Both the position numbers and the translations under genes were made by a program. The notes beneath the pieces are model-generated. The model saw nothing but the letters and a program-made list of their open reading frames with translations. It had not been told where the DNA came from and did not search any database. This document shows positions 43,401-51,783 of a DNA stretch of 64,000 nucleotides, in pieces. Source of the stretch: an uncultured Clostridium sp. (GTDB lineage: Bacteria; Bacillota_I; Bacilli_A; RF39; UBA660); the NCBI GenBank assembly GCA_905193755.1, contig CAJJPX010000001.1, positions 220,135 through 284,134 of the forward strand, written 5' to 3'. The first letter of the stretch is position 1; each line of letters starts with the position of its first letter.

Positions 43401-44982
43401 ATAAATTCATCTCTTTAGTTTTAAAATATTTATATTGAAAGAATGCAAATACTGAAATAGCTATTACTGCAAATGTTATGCTTATCATTCCTGTCTTAGG
43501 GTTAACAAGTGGTGAATTAGTAAATATAACTTTAACAGTAATATCACTATTAGGCATAACAAATTTATTACCACTTACTTTAATAACATTCCCATCTTTA
43601 TCAGTAACAATTATTTTATCAATTCTATATCCTTCACCAGCTTTAGCATCAATTGTTATTTCATCTCCAGCTCTAGCATTATCTAGATTTACATTTACTT
43701 CTCCCATTCCTTCAGTTTCTTTACTAATTAAATAATCAATACCATATTTAATAATATTTGCTTGATCTATATAAAAACTAGGTGGTGCCCACGTTTGTAA
43801 ACTTAATTCAGATTTTAATTGTTCTTCTTTTACAATTCCTCCAACATAAACATAATTATTATTTTTATCAATATTCATATTCAAAAAGACATTCTTATCA
43901 TCATGTTCTAATTTCCATAAATGATTTAAATTTTCATCATATTTATCTGACTCTAAATAATAGCTATTATATTTATTTATAACTAAATTATTTTCTTTAT
44001 CAACATACACTTTTAATGAATTAACATCATCAGTATTAATATCTAATTTTTTACTATCTTTAAGATTTCCAGAATTGTCATATACTTCAAGAGATATAAA
44101 CTGACTCTCACCAACATTAGCAGACAAAGTTATATATTCATCATTTCTAGAAGTAACAAAAATAAAAGTTGACTCTACATTCTTTTCCATACTAATCTTT
44201 TTTTCAAAAAGTAAATTGCCATTAATATCATATTTATATATTTTTTTAAATGATTCACAAACCCTATCATTAGCTGATAAAAGCTTACATTCACTACTTA
44301 CACCAACTAATACTATATTATCATTACCATCTAAATAACTATCATTATAAAACTCACTTCCCTCTTCACCTTCAGTATACTTAAAGATTTTTTCAAGTAT
44401 TTGATTACCATTTTTATCAAATAACATAATTTGTCTACTATCATATCCAATCATTAAAAGAATATTTTCATCTTTTGTTATATTAATTGAACTTGTATTA
44501 TAACTATCATTATAATAAGTTTGTTCTATTTCTTTTTTCCATAATACGTTTCCATCTTTATCATATTTTAATAGAAATGAATGATCAAAATAACTATAAT
44601 TTTTAGCCCATACTATAGCACCACCATCACTAGTTTCTCTAACATTAAAGAAACTAGAAACCTCATGATTTATTTTTTCCCATAACACATTTCCATTAGA
44701 ATCATATTTAACAATAATTCCATAATATTTTTTTTCTACTTTTGAAAACTTTTCATCATTTAAAGATTTAGAACTTTTCATATATAAGTCAAAAGCCAAA
44801 TAAGAATCACTAGTAGATCCAACTGCATAATGACTAATTCCATCATAAGAATCTGAGGCAGTAAAAACTTCATAGTTATCGCTATCACCCCATGTTTTCT
44901 CCCATAATAATTCTGGTTCTTTAGCGTTAACAAAACCTAAACATAAAAATAAACTGATTATTGTAATAAATATTTTCTTCAT
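43399..44982 (-). CDS. Secreted beta-propeller-like protein with InlB-type repeat and NPKTG sorting signal
   Basis: A 527-residue surface protein. Cleavable signal peptide (ends GFVNA), then blade-like repeats with W-E-K/I...YD-x-NGN-x-L-W/F motifs (e.g. KYDSNGNVLWEKI, KYDKDGNVLWKKE). A domain like the divergent InlB B-repeat follows (ARAGDEITIDAKAGEGYRID...FVMPNSDITVKVIF), then NPKTG, a membrane helix and a short charged tail, as in sortase substrates. No sortase lies in the window. It is a tandem duplicate of the next upstream gene, nearly identical at both ends and divergent in the middle. Its ligand is unknown. Confidence 0.8.
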   Translation of the reverse strand: MKKIFITIISLFLCLGFVNAKEPELLWEKTWGDSDNYEVFTASDSYDGISHYAVGSTSDSYLAFDLYMKSSKSLNDEKFSKVEKKYYGIIVKYDSNGNVLWEKINHEVSSFFNVRETSDGGAIVWAKNYSYFDHSFLLKYDKDGNVLWKKEIEQTYYNDSYNTSSINITKDENILLMIGYDSRQIMLFDKNGNQILEKIFKYTEGEEGSEFYNDSYLDGNDNIVLVGVSSECKLLSANDRVCESFKKIYKYDINGNLLFEKKISMEKNVESTFIFVTSRNDEYITLSANVGESQFISLEVYDNSGNLKDSKKLDINTDDVNSLKVYVDKENNLVINKYNSYYLESDKYDENLNHLWKLEHDDKNVFLNMNIDKNNNYVYVGGIVKEEQLKSELSLQTWAPPSFYIDQANIIKYGIDYLISKETEGMGEVNVNLDNARAGDEITIDAKAGEGYRIDKIIVTDKDGNVIKVSGNKFVMPNSDITVKVIFTNSPLVNPKTGMISITFAVIAISVFAFFQYKYFKTKEMNL

Positions 44983-45036
44983 ATATTCACCTACTTTTAT
45001 ATGATATAATTTTATAATAATTTAACATTAAAGTAA

Positions 45037-45060
45037 ATAAAAACTCCATAACGGAGTTTT
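45037..45060 (-). terminator. Terminator of wall-anchored protein gene B
   Basis: Stem AAACTCC / GGAGTTT with a five-base loop and T-rich tail on the minus strand. Confidence 0.82.
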
Positions 45061-46726
45061 ATAAATTCATTTCTTTAGTTTTAAAATATTTATATTGAAA
45101 GAATGCAAATACTGAAATAGCTATTACTGCAAATGTTATGCTTATCATTCCTGTCTTAGGGTTAACAAGTGGTGAATTAGTAAATATAACCTTAACAGTA
45201 ACATCACTATTAGGCATAACAAACTTATTACCACTTACTTTAATAATATTACCGTCTTTATCAGTAACAATTATTTTATCAATTCTATACCCATCTACAG
45301 CTTTAGCATCAATTGTTATTTCATCTCCAGCTCTAGCATTATCTAAATTTACATTTACTTCTCCCTTACCTTCTACTTCTTTAATTATTGTATACTCAGC
45401 AGAATATTTAACAATATATGCTTGATCAATATTTATTGAATTATCGATTCCTTCGAATAACGGTTCTTTTAAAGAACTTCCAAATACAGTTTGAAGTCCA
45501 CCAACAATTATATAATTATTATATTTATCAATATTAAAACCCATAAAAACACTATATTCATCAGGTTCTTTAGACCACATCAAATTTAAATCCCTATCAT
45601 ATTTTTTAACAAAAGTATATAAATTAGATGTATAAAAGTTTACTAAATAATTATCGTTTTTATCAACATGCAATTTTAAAATTCCAATCATGTCATCTTC
45701 ATCAGTTAAAATCAAATCTTTTTTACTTTTATAATTTCCATTCTTATCATATATTTCAAAAGATAAATATTTTTTTGTTATTTCTTTATTGCCTTCATCA
45801 TTAACTGTAAAATCATAATTGTATGAAACTATTACATACTCTTTATTTTTATTTTCAGCCACAGACATTAAAGAACTCTCATGACTAGAAGAATTATCAA
45901 TATCTATTTTCTTACTATAAAGTATATTTCCATTTTCATCAAACTTAATTATTTTTTTATAATATTTACTACTAGTATTTCCATCATTATCAGTTGAAGT
46001 TTTAGAACCATTACCAACACTTATAATATTATAATCACTATCAACATAATTATCATACACATAAACTTCTGCATCACTATTATCAGATTCACTAATTTCT
46101 TTAGTCCATAAAATATTACTATTTTTATCTAATTTAATTATAAGATTACCAAATGTTAAAATAATATTATCATTTTTAACAAAATCTATTGAATTAACAA
46201 ATAGTGAAATTTCACTAAGTTTATAATTATCTAATGGTATTATTTTCTCCCATAATACATCACCATTAGGATCGTACTTTACTAATATCAATGAAAAAGG
46301 CGTTGCATCACCTGATGTTTGATTATTTTCATTTAAACTCAATCCAAATGCTAAAGCACCACTATCAGAAGTTTCCTTCACCTTCAAGAAAACATATACA
46401 TTATTATTAACTCTTTCCCACAATACATTACCATTAGAATCGTATTTAACAATAGTTCCTTTACGAGCTTTATCATTAGATTCTTTTTTAAAAACACTCA
46501 AAGAAGACTCATCAATATTTCTAGAATTTTTCTTATAGTGCAAAGAAGCCTTTGTTCGAAAACCAACAGCATAATGATTAGTTCCATTATAAGAATCTGT
46601 TGCATAATAAATTTCATTAGTAGCATCATCTCCCCAAGTTTTCTCCCATAATAATTCAGGTTCTTTAGCATTAACAAAACCTAAACATAAAAATAAACTG
46701 ATTATTGTAACAAATATTTTCTTCAT
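45059..46726 (-). CDS. Paralogous secreted beta-propeller-like protein with NPKTG sorting signal
   Basis: A 555-residue duplicate of the downstream gene. Same signal peptide (one residue different), same KEPELLWEKTWGD start, propeller-like blades (KYDPNGDVLWEKI, KFDENGNILYSKK) and the same C-terminal InlB-like domain, NPKTG, membrane helix and TKEMNL tail. The last 140 bases are almost identical in DNA, while the central blades differ greatly. This suggests conserved targeting parts with diversifying ligand surfaces, or gene conversion at the ends. AGGTG precedes both starts. Each gene has its own terminator. Confidence 0.8.
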   Translation of the reverse strand: MKKIFVTIISLFLCLGFVNAKEPELLWEKTWGDDATNEIYYATDSYNGTNHYAVGFRTKASLHYKKNSRNIDESSLSVFKKESNDKARKGTIVKYDSNGNVLWERVNNNVYVFLKVKETSDSGALAFGLSLNENNQTSGDATPFSLILVKYDPNGDVLWEKIIPLDNYKLSEISLFVNSIDFVKNDNIILTFGNLIIKLDKNSNILWTKEISESDNSDAEVYVYDNYVDSDYNIISVGNGSKTSTDNDGNTSSKYYKKIIKFDENGNILYSKKIDIDNSSSHESSLMSVAENKNKEYVIVSYNYDFTVNDEGNKEITKKYLSFEIYDKNGNYKSKKDLILTDEDDMIGILKLHVDKNDNYLVNFYTSNLYTFVKKYDRDLNLMWSKEPDEYSVFMGFNIDKYNNYIIVGGLQTVFGSSLKEPLFEGIDNSINIDQAYIVKYSAEYTIIKEVEGKGEVNVNLDNARAGDEITIDAKAVDGYRIDKIIVTDKDGNIIKVSGNKFVMPNSDVTVKVIFTNSPLVNPKTGMISITFAVIAISVFAFFQYKYFKTKEMNL

Positions 46727-46785
46727 TTATTCACCTACTTTATTATTCTACGTATATATTATAATAAATTTATTTTAAAGTAAAT

Positions 46786-46810
46786 AAAAATCCACTAGTT
46801 CTAGTGAATT
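46786..46810 (-). terminator. Terminator of tagO
   Basis: Stem CACTAG / CTAGTG flanked by A/T pairs, with five T on the minus strand. Confidence 0.78.
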
Positions 46811-47903
46811 ATTTCTTTTTAAATTTTTTATTTTGATTAGTTTTTCCCTTTGACCAATCAAATACTATATTAGTTTTAAGTACAAAGAATAATACAATAA
46901 ATATCAATACTACATAGCAACAAGCTACTACCTTTTTATCACCTAATACATAGAAAATAGTTGTAAGTGAGAATAATATATTAATAGCATAAATAACTAA
47001 TAGTGAACTTTTCTTAGAAAAATGTTTTAATAATTGATGATGTAGATGTTCTTTATCAGCGTGATCTATACTTTGTCCTTTTAATTTTCTTCTTATTATA
47101 GCAAATAATGTATCCATAATTGGAATAGCTAATATTAATAATGGAATAATTAATGATGTTAATGTAGTAGTTTTAAATCCAAGTAAGAATATAACTGAAA
47201 TCATGAATCCTAAGAATGTACTTCCAGCATCTCCTTGATATATTCTAGCTGGTGGAAAATTATGTACTAAATACCCTAATGTTGAACCCAACATAATTAA
47301 TGAAAGTATTATATCTAAACCACCAAACTTATTTAATATAAAACCTATAACAGCAATAGTTAAAAAGTATATTGATGAAATACCAGCACATAAACCATCT
47401 AATCCATCTATTAAATTAATTGCATTTATTGTAGCTACTATTATTAACATTGAAATAAGTTCTGGTAAAAATGGTATTGAACCAAATTTAATAGTTATAC
47501 CAAATAATGTTATTTTAGTAAGTTCAAGTCCTCCATAGAATACCACTATCGCAGCAACTATTAATTGAACTAAAACTTTATATTTATTAGGCATTGGTGT
47601 TTCACTCTTGGTCATATCATCAAATAAACCTAAAAGCATAATCAAGAATGAACCAATCAATATAGCAATCATTAAATTATTTTTAGGAGCAAATAACATA
47701 TATCCAAGCAAGAATGCAAAGAATATACCAAGTCCACCTAATAATGGAACAGGATGTTCTTGTATCTTTCTAGGATCATTAGGTACATCTAATATTTTCA
47801 AAAATATAGCTACCTTTTTCATCATTTGAACAAATATTAATGATGATAAAAAACACACTGAAACTATAATAAATATATTATGTCCATTAACATTAAAATC
47901 CAT
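46809..47903 (-). CDS. tagO: UDP-GlcNAc:undecaprenyl-phosphate GlcNAc-1-phosphate transferase TagO
   Basis: A 364-residue polytopic enzyme of the MraY/WecA family that starts the wall teichoic acid linkage unit. Motifs: PNDPRKIQEHPVPLLGG, LLGLFDDMTKS (DD), NLIDGLDGLCAG, QGDAGSTFLGF, and the HxxHH-like DKEHLHHQLL loop that identifies WecA/TagO rather than MraY. About eleven membrane helices. The start is placed at the ATG at 47903 (AGTGGGTG upstream); a GTG four codons earlier is the alternative. Divergent from the glucosaminidase gene. Confidence 0.93.
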   Translation of the reverse strand: MDFNVNGHNIFIIVSVCFLSSLIFVQMMKKVAIFLKILDVPNDPRKIQEHPVPLLGGLGIFFAFLLGYMLFAPKNNLMIAILIGSFLIMLLGLFDDMTKSETPMPNKYKVLVQLIVAAIVVFYGGLELTKITLFGITIKFGSIPFLPELISMLIIVATINAINLIDGLDGLCAGISSIYFLTIAVIGFILNKFGGLDIILSLIMLGSTLGYLVHNFPPARIYQGDAGSTFLGFMISVIFLLGFKTTTLTSLIIPLLILAIPIMDTLFAIIRRKLKGQSIDHADKEHLHHQLLKHFSKKSSLLVIYAINILFSLTTIFYVLGDKKVVACCYVVLIFIVLFFVLKTNIVFDWSKGKTNQNKKFKKK

Positions 47904-48036
47904 AAATTCACCCACTTAGTAACTATTATAAACTATTAATATTATTTTTTCCATGAAAATAGATAAATATTATAAATATTTTAATTATTCTTTATATGTA
48001 AAATTCTTTAAATATAATGCAAAATATGTCGATTTT

Positions 48037-48045
48037 TGCTATAAT
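48037..48045 (+). promoter_or_regulatory. Extended -10 promoter of the glucosaminidase-cohesin-LCP unit
   Basis: TGCTATAAT at 48037-48045 with no good -35, 35 bases before the ATG with AAAGGAG. Confidence 0.6.
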
Positions 48046-48079
48046 TATAAAAGATAATTAAGAATGTAAAGGAGTACTC

Positions 48080-50266
48080 ATGAAAAAAAGATATATTCTA
48101 ACTATTATTTTATTATTTTTTCTATGTACACCATTTAATATAAATGCAGCTTTTGATGCAGAAATAAATGGAAGTGCAGTAAGAATTAGAACAGGTCCCG
48201 GTACTAACAATTCAGTAATTGTATCAGTTAATGCAGGAACATCTATTAAAGTAGTTGATAAAACTCTTTACGAAGGAAAAGGATGTAACTCTAAATGGCT
48301 AAAAATAATTCACAACGAAAAAGAGGGATACGTATGTAGTGAATTTGTTACTTTCCTAAATACTAGTTATGCTGGTATTAATGTAATTGATTGGACAGCA
48401 AGAGTTAGTGGAAATAATGTATCAGTAAGAAAAACAGCTTCTTCCAAAGGAAAACTAATTGAAACTTTAACACTCGGAGCAAATGTAACTATACTTGATA
48501 CTAGTGGAAACTTTTATAAAATTAAATACTATGGTGAAAAAGTCGGTTATATAAGTAAAGATTACGTTGTTAAGAAAAGTGATATTACAGCAATAGATGA
48601 AGAATATACAAAAGTATTAAAAGCAAAAGGTTTTCCAGATAGTTATATTCCATATTTAACATACCTACATAAGAAATATCCAAACTGGGAATTTAATGCA
48701 GACAAAAATAATAGAAGTTTTACTACTTCAGTAGATAAAGAAAATGGTAAATGCTATATGCAAACAAAGAATGATAACTATAGAACCTCGTCTACTCCTG
48801 CTGAAGGTAGTTCATGGTTTAGAGTTAATGCCGGTGTTATAGCATTCTATATGGACCCTAGAAACTGGCTTTTAGAAGATAGAATATTTATGTTTGAAAA
48901 ATTAGATTATGATAAAAATCTCGAAAAAGAATATCCTACTATTATTAAATCAATATTTGGAAGTGGAAAACTAGGAGATGATAAATACACTATACCAATG
49001 TTCAATGCAGCTAAATCTTTAGGAATCAGTCCAATTCATGTAGCAAGCCGAATTAGATTAGAAGTTGGCGCTTCAGGTAGTGCATCTACTGATGGAGGAA
49101 AATTCACATGGAAAGGTAAAACATATAGTGGATACTATAACTTCTTCAATATAGGTGCTTATGAAACAACAATAGATGGTGTTAAATATTCAGCAGTTAC
49201 AAGAGGTCTAGCCTACGCTGCTAAACTTGTTGGTAGAACTACTGGAGAACCATGGAATAATATTGAAACTGCTATAAGAGAAGGAAGTAGTACACTTGCT
49301 AATAATTACGTTACTAAAGGTCAACAAACTATCTTCTATCAAAAATTTAATATTGGACCTAACGCAGGTAGCCCTTATGCTCATCAATACATGACAAACA
49401 TTCAAGCCCCAGCAATCGAAGGAGCTTCCTCTTACAAATCATATAAAAAAGGTGGATTATTAAATTCTAAATTAATATTTGACATACCTGTTTATAAAGA
49501 CGGAACACTTCCAGCATACACTTCTCTACCAAAAAGTGGAGACACAAATAATGATTTAAAATCATTAAGCGTTGTTGGATATTCATTAACCCCATCATTT
49601 GATGAAGATATACTTACTTATGACTCATACATTCCAAAAGAAGCAACAAGTGTAACAATAGATGCTAAGACAAGTAGTGATAAAGCAACTATCTCAGGAA
49701 TCGGAGAAACAAAGATCGATGATGACGAAACAGATATAACAATAACAGTAACAAGTGAAGCCGGTGAAGAAAAGAAATATGTAGTTACAATTTATAGAGT
49801 TGATGACCCTACTACAGTAAGTATGGTACTTAACAAAAGTAATTTAAATGTAAATAGTAGTTATATTTACAATATTAAAAACCAAACAAAAGCAAGTGTT
49901 ATTAAGTCAGCACTAATTACTTCAGGAGCAAGAAATGTAGTAATTAAAAATTTAAAAGGACGAGAAATAAAAGATACTGACATAGTTGGAACAAACTACA
50001 AAGTTACAATTTCAACTCTACTTGAATCAAAAACATATACATTATCTGTTAGAGGAGATACAGATGGTGATGGAAAAATTACTATTCTTGATTTACTAGA
50101 TATTAGAATGCATATAAAACAAGAAACTAAATTAACAGGTGCAAAATACATTGCGGGACACGTTAACAGTAATAAAGGAAACGACCGCAAAGTTGGAAGT
50201 GATGATATAAATATTCTTGATTTACTAGATATTAGATTACATATAACTAAAGAAAAATTATTATAG
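48080..50266 (+). CDS. Secreted SH3b-glucosaminidase-type peptidoglycan hydrolase with C-terminal dockerin
   Basis: A 728-residue exported protein. Signal peptide (to about 24); two bacterial SH3 domains (NGSAVRIRTGPGTNNSVI at about 30; SGNNVSVRKTASSKGKLI at about 110); and a glucosaminidase-like domain (about 190-460) with ISPIHVASRIRLEVG giving the likely catalytic Glu and YYNFFNIGAY. A cadherin-like beta domain follows (DLKSLSVVGYSLTPSFDEDI). A dockerin-type region at the end has GDTDGDGKITILDLLDIRMHI, a perfect calcium loop, and a second looser copy (DDINILDLLDIRLHI). A cohesin-like protein is encoded next. Confidence 0.82.
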   Translation: MKKRYILTIILLFFLCTPFNINAAFDAEINGSAVRIRTGPGTNNSVIVSVNAGTSIKVVDKTLYEGKGCNSKWLKIIHNEKEGYVCSEFVTFLNTSYAGINVIDWTARVSGNNVSVRKTASSKGKLIETLTLGANVTILDTSGNFYKIKYYGEKVGYISKDYVVKKSDITAIDEEYTKVLKAKGFPDSYIPYLTYLHKKYPNWEFNADKNNRSFTTSVDKENGKCYMQTKNDNYRTSSTPAEGSSWFRVNAGVIAFYMDPRNWLLEDRIFMFEKLDYDKNLEKEYPTIIKSIFGSGKLGDDKYTIPMFNAAKSLGISPIHVASRIRLEVGASGSASTDGGKFTWKGKTYSGYYNFFNIGAYETTIDGVKYSAVTRGLAYAAKLVGRTTGEPWNNIETAIREGSSTLANNYVTKGQQTIFYQKFNIGPNAGSPYAHQYMTNIQAPAIEGASSYKSYKKGGLLNSKLIFDIPVYKDGTLPAYTSLPKSGDTNNDLKSLSVVGYSLTPSFDEDILTYDSYIPKEATSVTIDAKTSSDKATISGIGETKIDDDETDITITVTSEAGEEKKYVVTIYRVDDPTTVSMVLNKSNLNVNSSYIYNIKNQTKASVIKSALITSGARNVVIKNLKGREIKDTDIVGTNYKVTISTLLESKTYTLSVRGDTDGDGKITILDLLDIRMHIKQETKLTGAKYIAGHVNSNKGNDRKVGSDDINILDLLDIRLHITKEKLL

Positions 50267-50274
50267 GAGGAAAT

Positions 50275-51765
50275 ATGAAAAAAATATTAAAAACATTATC
50301 TGTATTGATAGTATCCCTACTCTTTATCATGACAGTAGATGCAGCAAGCGCTAATATAAAAGTTACAACAAGTAAAAGTCAAGTAGTAGTTGGAAACACA
50401 TTCACAGTAACAACTAAAATTTCTGGTTCGAGTCTTGGAGTTTGGGAATGGACACTTAACTATGACACGAAGAAATTCAAACTAGTTAAAGGCGGAAACA
50501 TAATGCATGTAGGTGATTATGATGACTCAAGTAGTAAAACCAAAACCTGGACACTTAAAGCAATAGCTAAAGGAAGTGGAACAATTTCTGTTAAATCATA
50601 TGCAGCTTATACAAAAAATAAAGATACAATAAAAGTTTCAACTAACTCTAAAACAGTTAAAGTAATAACACAAGCTGAACTAGAAGCAAGTTATTCAAAA
50701 GATAATAATCTTAAAAGTTTAAGTGTAGAAGGTTTAACATTAGAACCTGCATTTAATAAAGGCACTACCGACTACAAAGTAACTGCTGAAAGTAATACAA
50801 CTGAAATAAAAATAAATGCTACTAAATCAGATTCAAAAGCAGACCTTTCAGGAACTGGAACATTCAAAGTAACTGAAGGAGAAAATAAATTCACAATAAC
50901 TGTTGAAGCGGAAAATGGTTCAATTAAAAAATACAATATTACTGTTAATGTAACAGACCCAAATCCTATAACAGTAAAAATAAATGATAAAGATTATACT
51001 ATTGTTAAAAGAGAAAGCAATCTTACTAAACCAGAAGATTATGAAAAAACAGAAGTAACTATTAATGAATCAAAAGTACCAGCATTCTATAATGAAATTA
51101 ATAAATTCACATTAGTTGGTCTTAAAGATGAAAATGGTGAAACTTCCCTATTCTTATATAACAGTGAAACTAATACATTTAGTGAATACAAAGAAATAAA
51201 ACTTGATCAATTAAAACTATATCCTTTATCAATAGATAGAGAAATAGATAACTATAAACTTAAAAAAATAACTATAAATGATGTTGAATTTGATGCATTA
51301 ATATTAGATAATAGTGATTACGCAGTTATTCATGCACAAAATATGAATAATGGCTCAAGTGATTACTATACATATGATACTAAAACTAATACTGTTATTA
51401 GATACACAGATGAAACATTAAAACCTTTAAAAGATAAACTAAATAAATATGAAAAAATGATTATATTACTATGTGGTGAAACATTATTAGTATTCTTTAT
51501 TCTAATATGTATACTTATTGCTAAAATAAGAAATAATAAAAAAAGAAAAAAAATACATAAAATGATGTTAAAACAAAAAGAACTTGAAGAAAAACAAAAA
51601 CAAGAAAACAACATTAAAGAAGAAAAACAAGAAATAAAAGAAGAAAATAAAAGCGAAGAAAAAAATAAAGATGAAAAAGAAATTCAAGATGAAGAAACCA
51701 AAGCAGAGATAAAAGAAGATAAAACTAAAAAGAATAAAAAAGATAAAAAGGAAAAGAAGAAATAA
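50275..51765 (+). CDS. Membrane-anchored cohesin-like protein
   Basis: A 496-residue protein. Signal peptide (to about 24), then a cohesin-type beta-sandwich (about 25-135: VVVGNTFTVTTKISG, VWEWTLNYDTKKFKLVKGG, KGSGTISVKSYAAY). A cadherin-like domain (NLKSLSVEGLTLEPAFNKGT) resembles that of the upstream dockerin protein. A further domain, one membrane helix (about 394-416) and a Lys/Glu-rich cytoplasmic tail of about 80 residues follow. It probably holds dockerin proteins at the cell surface; binding is inferred. AGGAGG seven bases after the previous stop; co-transcribed. Confidence 0.8.
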   Translation: MKKILKTLSVLIVSLLFIMTVDAASANIKVTTSKSQVVVGNTFTVTTKISGSSLGVWEWTLNYDTKKFKLVKGGNIMHVGDYDDSSSKTKTWTLKAIAKGSGTISVKSYAAYTKNKDTIKVSTNSKTVKVITQAELEASYSKDNNLKSLSVEGLTLEPAFNKGTTDYKVTAESNTTEIKINATKSDSKADLSGTGTFKVTEGENKFTITVEAENGSIKKYNITVNVTDPNPITVKINDKDYTIVKRESNLTKPEDYEKTEVTINESKVPAFYNEINKFTLVGLKDENGETSLFLYNSETNTFSEYKEIKLDQLKLYPLSIDREIDNYKLKKITINDVEFDALILDNSDYAVIHAQNMNNGSSDYYTYDTKTNTVIRYTDETLKPLKDKLNKYEKMIILLCGETLLVFFILICILIAKIRNNKKRKKIHKMMLKQKELEEKQKQENNIKEEKQEIKEENKSEEKNKDEKEIQDEETKAEIKEDKTKKNKKDKKEKKK

Positions 51766-51783
51766 TTAGAAAGAAGTGTTAAC

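Noticed and set aside
43399..46726. Insertion sequence or prophage as the cause of the duplication
   Set aside because: No transposase, integrase, terminal repeats or phage genes are seen anywhere in the window.
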